Shown here: piece after piece, positions 60,069 to 64,000 of the stretch | How the letters are laid out: each line of letters starts with the position of its first letter | Numbering within the stretch: the first letter of the stretch is position 1 | Source of the DNA: UBA9926 sp018645765 | Lineage (GTDB): Bacteria > Pseudomonadota > Gammaproteobacteria > Pseudomonadales > Azotimanducaceae | Length of the DNA: 64,000 bases | Reading direction: 5' to 3' | NCBI GenBank assembly: GCA_949372755.1 | Contig: CASIBO010000011.1 | Span: forward strand, 124,001 to 188,000 | Notes under the pieces: model-generated | What the model was told of the DNA's origin: nothing | Seen by the model: the letters and a program-made list of their open reading frames with translations, nothing else | The model's database searches: none | Position numbers and translations under genes: made by a program

Positions 60069-61045
60069 TGACCAAGCCGTTGCTCTCAGTCACCGGCCTT
60101 ACGACGGAGTTTCAAACCGACGAGGGCTTGGTTCGCGCAGTCGATGGCGTGAGTTTTGACTTGCCCCCGGGCGGCACGCTGGGCATCGTTGGCGAATCTG
60201 GGTGCGGAAAGAGCGTAACCGCCCTATCCATCATGGGCTTGTTGCCCCGACCAAATGGCAATATCCGATCGGGCAAGATCCACTATCAAGGTGAGGATCT
60301 CGCTGCAGCAGACACTACCCGACTGCAACGTATCCGCGGCAATGAAATCTCCATGGTCTTTCAAGAACCGATGACCGCACTCAACCCAGTGCACACCATT
60401 GGCCGACAGCTCACAGAAGTGGTGGCAATTCATACGGACCAATCCCCTGATGAGCAAATCAGAACCGCCGTTGCAATGCTTCAGCGCGTCGGGATACCCG
60501 CGCCTGAACTGCGAATGACCGAATACCCACATCAACTCTCCGGCGGTATGCGACAACGCGTGGTGATTGCGATCGCCTTAATCTGCGAGCCACGTTTGTT
60601 GATTGCAGATGAACCCACCACCGCATTGGACGTCACCATCCAAGCCCAAATCTTGGACCTTATTTCTTCCCTGCAGAAAGATTTCGGTATGGCCATGATC
60701 ATGATTACCCACGATTTGGGCGTGATCGCAGAGACCTGCGAGCAGGTGGTTGTCATGTACGCGGGTCAGGTTGTCGAACAAGGATCCGTTTTTGATATTT
60801 TTGACCGCCCCAAACACCCCTATACCCAAGGCCTGCTTCGATCGATTCCAAAACTCACCGACATTCCGAAGCAACCCCTGGACATCATCCCGGGCATGGT
60901 GCCGAGCCTGCACGACTTACCCGTTGGCTGTCGGTTTGCAAACCGTTGCCAACACAGAGCCGCTGAGTGTGACGACGCCGGGTTAATCGTTGACGCGGTC
61001 ACAGAGGCTCACACCGTGCGGTGCTTAAAATGGCGGCAACTATGA
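60068..61045 (+). CDS. Peptide ABC transporter ATPase (OppD/DppD-like)
   Basis: A 325-residue ATPase. Walker A is GESGCGKSVTALSIMG, the Q-loop FQEPMTALNPVHTIG, the signature LSGGMRQRVVIAIAL and Walker B LLIADEPTTALDVT, followed by ITHDLGVIAETCEQV. The C-terminal oligopeptide domain has GLLRSIPKLTD and CRFANRCQHRAAECDD, the Cys motif of the family's iron-sulfur-like site. The GTG start shares one base with the binding-protein stop. It pairs with the next ATPase; E. coli fuses these two as YejF. Confidence 0.93.
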   Translation: MTKPLLSVTGLTTEFQTDEGLVRAVDGVSFDLPPGGTLGIVGESGCGKSVTALSIMGLLPRPNGNIRSGKIHYQGEDLAAADTTRLQRIRGNEISMVFQEPMTALNPVHTIGRQLTEVVAIHTDQSPDEQIRTAVAMLQRVGIPAPELRMTEYPHQLSGGMRQRVVIAIALICEPRLLIADEPTTALDVTIQAQILDLISSLQKDFGMAMIMITHDLGVIAETCEQVVVMYAGQVVEQGSVFDIFDRPKHPYTQGLLRSIPKLTDIPKQPLDIIPGMVPSLHDLPVGCRFANRCQHRAAECDDAGLIVDAVTEAHTVRCLKWRQL

Positions 61046-62016
61046 GCGCGCCATTGCTCGAGGTACGAGACCTTAAAATGCATTTCCCTGTGAAATCCGG
61101 TTTTTTCAGCCGGACCAAAGTCTGGAACTTCGCCGTTGATGGTGTGAATTTGACCATCAATCCCGGCGAAACCTTAGGACTGGTCGGCGAGTCCGGTTGC
61201 GGAAAATCAACCCTCGGCCGGTGTATTAGCCGGTTGTATGAACCCACGGCTGGTGAGGTCTTATTCAAGGGCATCAACCTGGCAGGGATGAGTCATCGTC
61301 AACTACTGCCCTATCGACAAAACATTCAAATGATTTTTCAAGACCCAATGGAATCCTTGAACGCCCGCCATACGGTCGGCGAAATTCTAGAGGAACCGTT
61401 CCTCATTCACGGCATTGGCAACGCGCAAAGCCGACGCCAGTCCGTGTCAAAACTACTCGACACGGTGGGCCTGCCAGGGCGTTCCGCATCTCGCTACCCG
61501 TTCGAGTTTTCAGGCGGGCAGCGCCAGCGCATCGGCATTGCGCGCGCGATTGCACTCAAGCCCGAGCTCATTATTTGCGATGAACCCGTTTCAGCGCTGG
61601 ATGTCTCGATTCAGAGTCAGATTCTGAATCTGCTGATGGATCTGCAGAAAGAATTCAATCTTGCTTACCTTTTTATCGCGCATGACCTTGCGGTCGTGAA
61701 GCATATCTCAGACCGCGTTGCGATTATGTATTTAGGTAAAATTGTCGAGCAAGCCAGCAGCAATGAAATTTATCACCGCCCCTTTCATCCTTATACTCAG
61801 TCTTTGATTTCTGCTATTCCGATCCCAGACCCGCATCACACCGCGACGCGGATTTTACTGAAGGGCGATGTGCCCTCGCCCATCTCGCCACCTTCTGGCT
61901 GCGCATTTCATACACGCTGCCCCAAGGCGTCGGCGTCGTGCCAACACAAGGCGCCAATCCTCGAGCCAGTCGCACCAGAACACATTGCAGCCTGCCATTT
62001 TGCGGAAGCGCCTTGA
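61042..62016 (+). CDS. Peptide ABC transporter ATPase (OppF/DppF-like)
   Basis: A 324-residue ATPase with Walker A GESGCGKSTLGRCISRL, Q-loop FQDPMESLNARHTVG, signature FSGGQRQRIGIARAI and Walker B LIICDEPVSALDVS. The C-terminal domain has SAIPIPDPHHTATRILLKGD and GCAFHTRCPKASASCQHKAP with the clustered Cys. The ATG at 61042 overlaps the previous stop as ATGA; two earlier starts (GTG 61021, ATG 61030) are possible. It closes the transporter operon. Confidence 0.93.
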   Translation: MSAPLLEVRDLKMHFPVKSGFFSRTKVWNFAVDGVNLTINPGETLGLVGESGCGKSTLGRCISRLYEPTAGEVLFKGINLAGMSHRQLLPYRQNIQMIFQDPMESLNARHTVGEILEEPFLIHGIGNAQSRRQSVSKLLDTVGLPGRSASRYPFEFSGGQRQRIGIARAIALKPELIICDEPVSALDVSIQSQILNLLMDLQKEFNLAYLFIAHDLAVVKHISDRVAIMYLGKIVEQASSNEIYHRPFHPYTQSLISAIPIPDPHHTATRILLKGDVPSPISPPSGCAFHTRCPKASASCQHKAPILEPVAPEHIAACHFAEAP

Positions 62017-62233
62017 CCGTCTCGATTGGGCTTTTTTGATCAAGGCCGCACATCAAAGCGGCCTATAGACCGCGTCACCGATGCATAACCTAACTTGACC
62101 AACCTTAAACCCTTACTCAGTGCGATTTTTTGGCTCTGGAGCCGCGCGTCTCGACGGTTTTGCGTTATCATTCCACCTTCAAGACGCCGATCAACATCGG
62201 CCACCATCACGAGACCGCCAGAGGACGACGCCC
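62017..62233 (+). other. Gap after the transporter operon with a 7-bp inverted repeat
   Basis: No gene is seen in these 217 bases. AGGCCGC (62043-62049) and GCGGCCT (62058-62064) pair perfectly around ACATCAAA, about 30 bases after the transporter stop. There is no T-run after it, though TTTTTT precedes it. It may mark the end of the transcript. A promoter for the SIS-domain gene should be here, but I cannot choose one. Confidence 0.4.
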
Positions 62234-62827
62234 TTGGACATCCGTCAAAATATGAAACGCATCATGGATGCAGAGGCCGCGGCAATCCGTGACATTGCGA
62301 TTACCGACGCCTTCGAAGACGGCATTCAATTGCTCATGGCAACACCCGGCCGCGTTATTACAACCGGAATCGGTAAAGCAGGTTTTATCGCCAGGAAATT
62401 TGCCGCAACGCTCGCCTCTACCGGCACGCCTGCTTTTTTTATTCATCCAGCAGAAGCCGGTCACGGTGATTTAGGAATGGTCACCGAGAGCGATGCCATT
62501 GTCGCGTTTTCAACCAGCGGCAAGTCGACTGAAGTCATCCAGACCCTCCAAATCGCACGCACCCTTGGGGTGTCCCGAATTGTCGGCATCACATCTCATC
62601 CAGACTCGCCAATGCGCAGCTTTTGCGAAGTGATCTTAGACATGGGTTCGGATTTGGTAGAGCCTTGCCCACTCAAGCTGACCCCGAGCGCCTCAATTGC
62701 GGTGATGCTCGCCATTAGTGATGCGGTAGCGTTAACGCTTATGGAGCTCAAAGCCTTCACCAAGCAAGACTACGGCCGACGACATCACAGCGGCTACCTA
62801 GGCAGCATCACGCGACCTTCCAATTAA
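62234..62827 (+). CDS. SIS-domain sugar-phosphate isomerase (KdsD/GutQ-like, no CBS domains)
   Basis: About 197 residues. The SIS fold shows TTGIGKAGFIARKFAATLAS, TPAFFIHPAEAGHGDLGMV, VAFSTSGKSTEVIQTL and GITSHPDSPM. These are the motifs of arabinose-5-phosphate isomerases that make the KDO precursor. The usual pair of C-terminal CBS domains is missing; the chain ends soon after TKQDYGRRHHSGYLGS. The TTG at 62234 has GAGGA eight bases upstream; the ATG at 62252 is alternative, and a longer frame from 62120 lacks similarity. The neighbours do not settle whether KDO synthesis or another isomerisation is meant. Confidence 0.78.
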   Translation: MDIRQNMKRIMDAEAAAIRDIAITDAFEDGIQLLMATPGRVITTGIGKAGFIARKFAATLASTGTPAFFIHPAEAGHGDLGMVTESDAIVAFSTSGKSTEVIQTLQIARTLGVSRIVGITSHPDSPMRSFCEVILDMGSDLVEPCPLKLTPSASIAVMLAISDAVALTLMELKAFTKQDYGRRHHSGYLGSITRPSN

Positions 62828-62846
62828 TCTGTTTCAAAGAGCCGTT

Positions 62847-63752
62847 ATGCCCTCTCTGGACCCAAAAATTCTCGCGAAGCACTACGTCAAGTCCACGCGC
62901 AATATCGTCGAGACTTTAAGCGCGCGGCCTAAAGTGCTGGGCTTGATCGCGAGCAAAGATGAACCCTCACTGGCCTACGCACGCGCCACACAACAACGCT
63001 TTATCGAAACCGGCATGGATTATGAACTCATGCGCGTCAACCGCTTGGATCTTGAAGCCGCCATCGACGCGGCGAATCTCGACCCGTCAATCCACGGCAT
63101 CTTCATTTACTTCCCGATTTTTGGAAACCAGCAGGACGACTATCTGCGGAATTTGGTTGATTTTACAAAGGATGTCGAAGCGGGCAGCCAGTTTTGGACC
63201 CGCAAGCTTTACGCCAATGAACGCAACATCGAATTCGATGGTGTGCTTAAAAAGGCCGTACTGCCTTGCACGCCCCTTGCCATCATAAAATTGTTGGTTG
63301 AACTTGAGGTCTATCCTCAAAATCGCGCGACAGCAGCCCTCCCACTCGCAGGTAAAACTGTTACGATTTTTAATCGCAGCGAGGTGATCGGGCGACCTTT
63401 GGCAATCATGATGTCGAATGACGGCGCTCGGGTACTCTCCTTTGATGAATTCGGGCCGCTTTGCTTCGAAGATGCCCGGGCCCATGAAATAGACATCAGC
63501 CGCGCACACGCTTTAAGCGTGTCTGATATCGTCATTACCGGCGTGCCGAGCCCCCACTTCCCGCAGATCATGCCGGCAGAGGTCCCGTCTGGAACGGTTT
63601 GTATTAATTTCTCGAGCTACAACAACTTTCATGAAAGCATCATCGAGCATACGCCGATTTTTGTGCCCCGAATTGGCCCCATGACGGTTGCCATGTGCAT
63701 GCGCAACGCACTCAGGCTTTATCAAAACTTCCATCATGGATCTCAGCCTTGA
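62847..63752 (+). CDS. Monofunctional methylenetetrahydrofolate dehydrogenase, yeast Mtd1-like
   Basis: A 301-residue FolD-superfamily protein. The active-site helix reads EPSLAYARATQQRF: the Tyr (44) is kept, but the catalytic Lys four residues on, needed for cyclohydrolase activity in FolD, is Thr48. FIYFPIFGNQQDDYLRNLVD replaces the bacterial PLPxH region, KDVEAGS follows, and the dinucleotide site is VTIFNRSEVIGRPLAIMMSN. These features match what I recall of the NAD-dependent yeast enzyme Mtd1. It would interconvert methylene-THF and methenyl-THF only. It overlaps an FchA-type gene by four bases, which could supply the missing cyclohydrolase step. Confidence 0.88.
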   Translation: MPSLDPKILAKHYVKSTRNIVETLSARPKVLGLIASKDEPSLAYARATQQRFIETGMDYELMRVNRLDLEAAIDAANLDPSIHGIFIYFPIFGNQQDDYLRNLVDFTKDVEAGSQFWTRKLYANERNIEFDGVLKKAVLPCTPLAIIKLLVELEVYPQNRATAALPLAGKTVTIFNRSEVIGRPLAIMMSNDGARVLSFDEFGPLCFEDARAHEIDISRAHALSVSDIVITGVPSPHFPQIMPAEVPSGTVCINFSSYNNFHESIIEHTPIFVPRIGPMTVAMCMRNALRLYQNFHHGSQP

Positions 63753-64000
63753 CCCAGAATCAAACCGTTGAAGACTGGCTTAAAGCCGTGTCGAGCCGAC
63801 AACCCACGCCCGGGGGCGGTAGTGTTGCCGCGCACATCGGCGCAAATGCCACAGCGTTATTTGCGATGGTCGCTCGATTTAGTCGTAACCCGCCCTTTGG
63901 TCCGACGTTCGCCGACGCACTAGACCAGCACACGGCACGCTTCTTGGCGCTCGGGGCAGATGACGCAGCCGGTTATCAGCAGCTCAAAAAAAACCTTAAA
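63749..64000 (+). CDS. Cyclodeaminase/cyclohydrolase (FchA/FTCD) family protein, partial (5' part)
   Basis: The frame starts with TTG, overlapping the dehydrogenase stop as TTGA, and stays open for 84 codons to the window end. TQNQTVEDWLKAVSSRQPTP is followed by GGGSVAAHIGANATALFAMV, the signature of formiminotransferase-cyclodeaminase and FchA methenyl-THF cyclohydrolase proteins. Coupling with a dehydrogenase lacking cyclohydrolase residues favours FchA-type activity (methenyl-THF to formyl-THF). The C-terminal part is off the edge. Confidence 0.85.
   Translation, partial: MTQNQTVEDWLKAVSSRQPTPGGGSVAAHIGANATALFAMVARFSRNPPFGPTFADALDQHTARFLALGADDAAGYQQLKKNLK

Noticed and set aside
1..64000. 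CRISPR array, prophage, insertion sequence, tRNA or rRNA
   Set aside because: I found no regularly spaced repeats, no transposase or integrase motifs, no cloverleaf with CCA end and no rRNA stretch. Not a computed search.

Overview
This window reads as chromosomal core DNA of a free-living, aerobic gammaproteobacterium, probably marine or otherwise uncultured. The evidence is gene order. rpsU/tsaD/folB, amgK-murU divergent from lptD-surA-pdxA-rsmA-apaH-cca, rpe-trpEGDC-osmC next to coq7, and aroQ-prmA-DUF3426-dusB-fis-purH-purD are all arrangements known from Pseudomonas-like gammaproteobacteria. Here they are joined differently and several usual members are missing: plsY, gph, crp/vfr, speD, apaG, accB and accC. 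I see no prophage, insertion sequence, CRISPR array, rRNA or tRNA. Coding density is very high and no gap between genes exceeds about 260 bases.

Layout. 1-1665: rpsU (partial), tsaD, folB. 1789-3437: a cyclic-nucleotide-domain protein translationally coupled to coq7. 3454-10909, minus strand: amgK-murU, rpe-trpE-trpG-trpD-trpC, then an OsmC and a VOC protein. 10979-19013, plus strand: lptD-surA-pdxA-rsmA-apaH-cca-folM-like. 19010-26408, minus strand: a stand-alone DsbD N-terminal domain, aroQ, prmA, a zinc-ribbon protein, dusB, fis, purH, purD. 26446-33070: TPR lipoprotein, DUF2333, a membrane pyrophosphatase, a CMD-family protein, a PPi-dependent phosphofructokinase (minus) and Hsp20. 33236-36039, minus strand: nadE and heme A synthase. 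36295-50647: acyl-CoA dehydrogenases, an MFS exporter, mpl, a DUF2161 nuclease-like protein, a large hybrid histidine kinase, argS, folA, a nitronate-monooxygenase-like flavoprotein and a Sel1/SPOR protein. 50670-55929: accessory enzymes, including a frameshifted M15 peptidase, ferredoxin reductase, flavin monooxygenase, beta-lactamase-fold esterase and aquaporin. 56018-62016: a five-gene Yej/Opp-type peptide ABC transporter. 62234-64000: a SIS-domain isomerase, then a folate pair running off the right edge.

How genes work together. AmgK and MurU salvage N-acetylmuramate to UDP-MurNAc, and Mpl salvages the murein tripeptide, so both halves of peptidoglycan recycling are present. A membrane pyrophosphatase with residues of the K+-dependent class sits beside a PPi-dependent phosphofructokinase, which points to pyrophosphate-linked energy conservation in sugar-phosphate metabolism, as known from methanotrophs and some sulfur-oxidising symbionts. 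Folate genes recur (folB, folM-like, folA). At the right edge a yeast-Mtd1-like methylene-THF dehydrogenase that has lost the cyclohydrolase lysine is translationally coupled to an FchA-type cyclodeaminase-family gene, apparently a two-protein replacement for bifunctional FolD.

Most unusual observations: the Mtd1-like/FchA pair; a hybrid kinase whose receiver has Glu in place of the phospho-accepting Asp; an acyl-CoA dehydrogenase whose only well-placed start codon is ATC; a DsbD reduced to its N-terminal domain beside the place where accBC is normally found; two single-base frameshifts (M15 peptidase and the ABC substrate-binding protein); and a perfect 7-bp dyad holding TATAAT on both strands between divergent genes.
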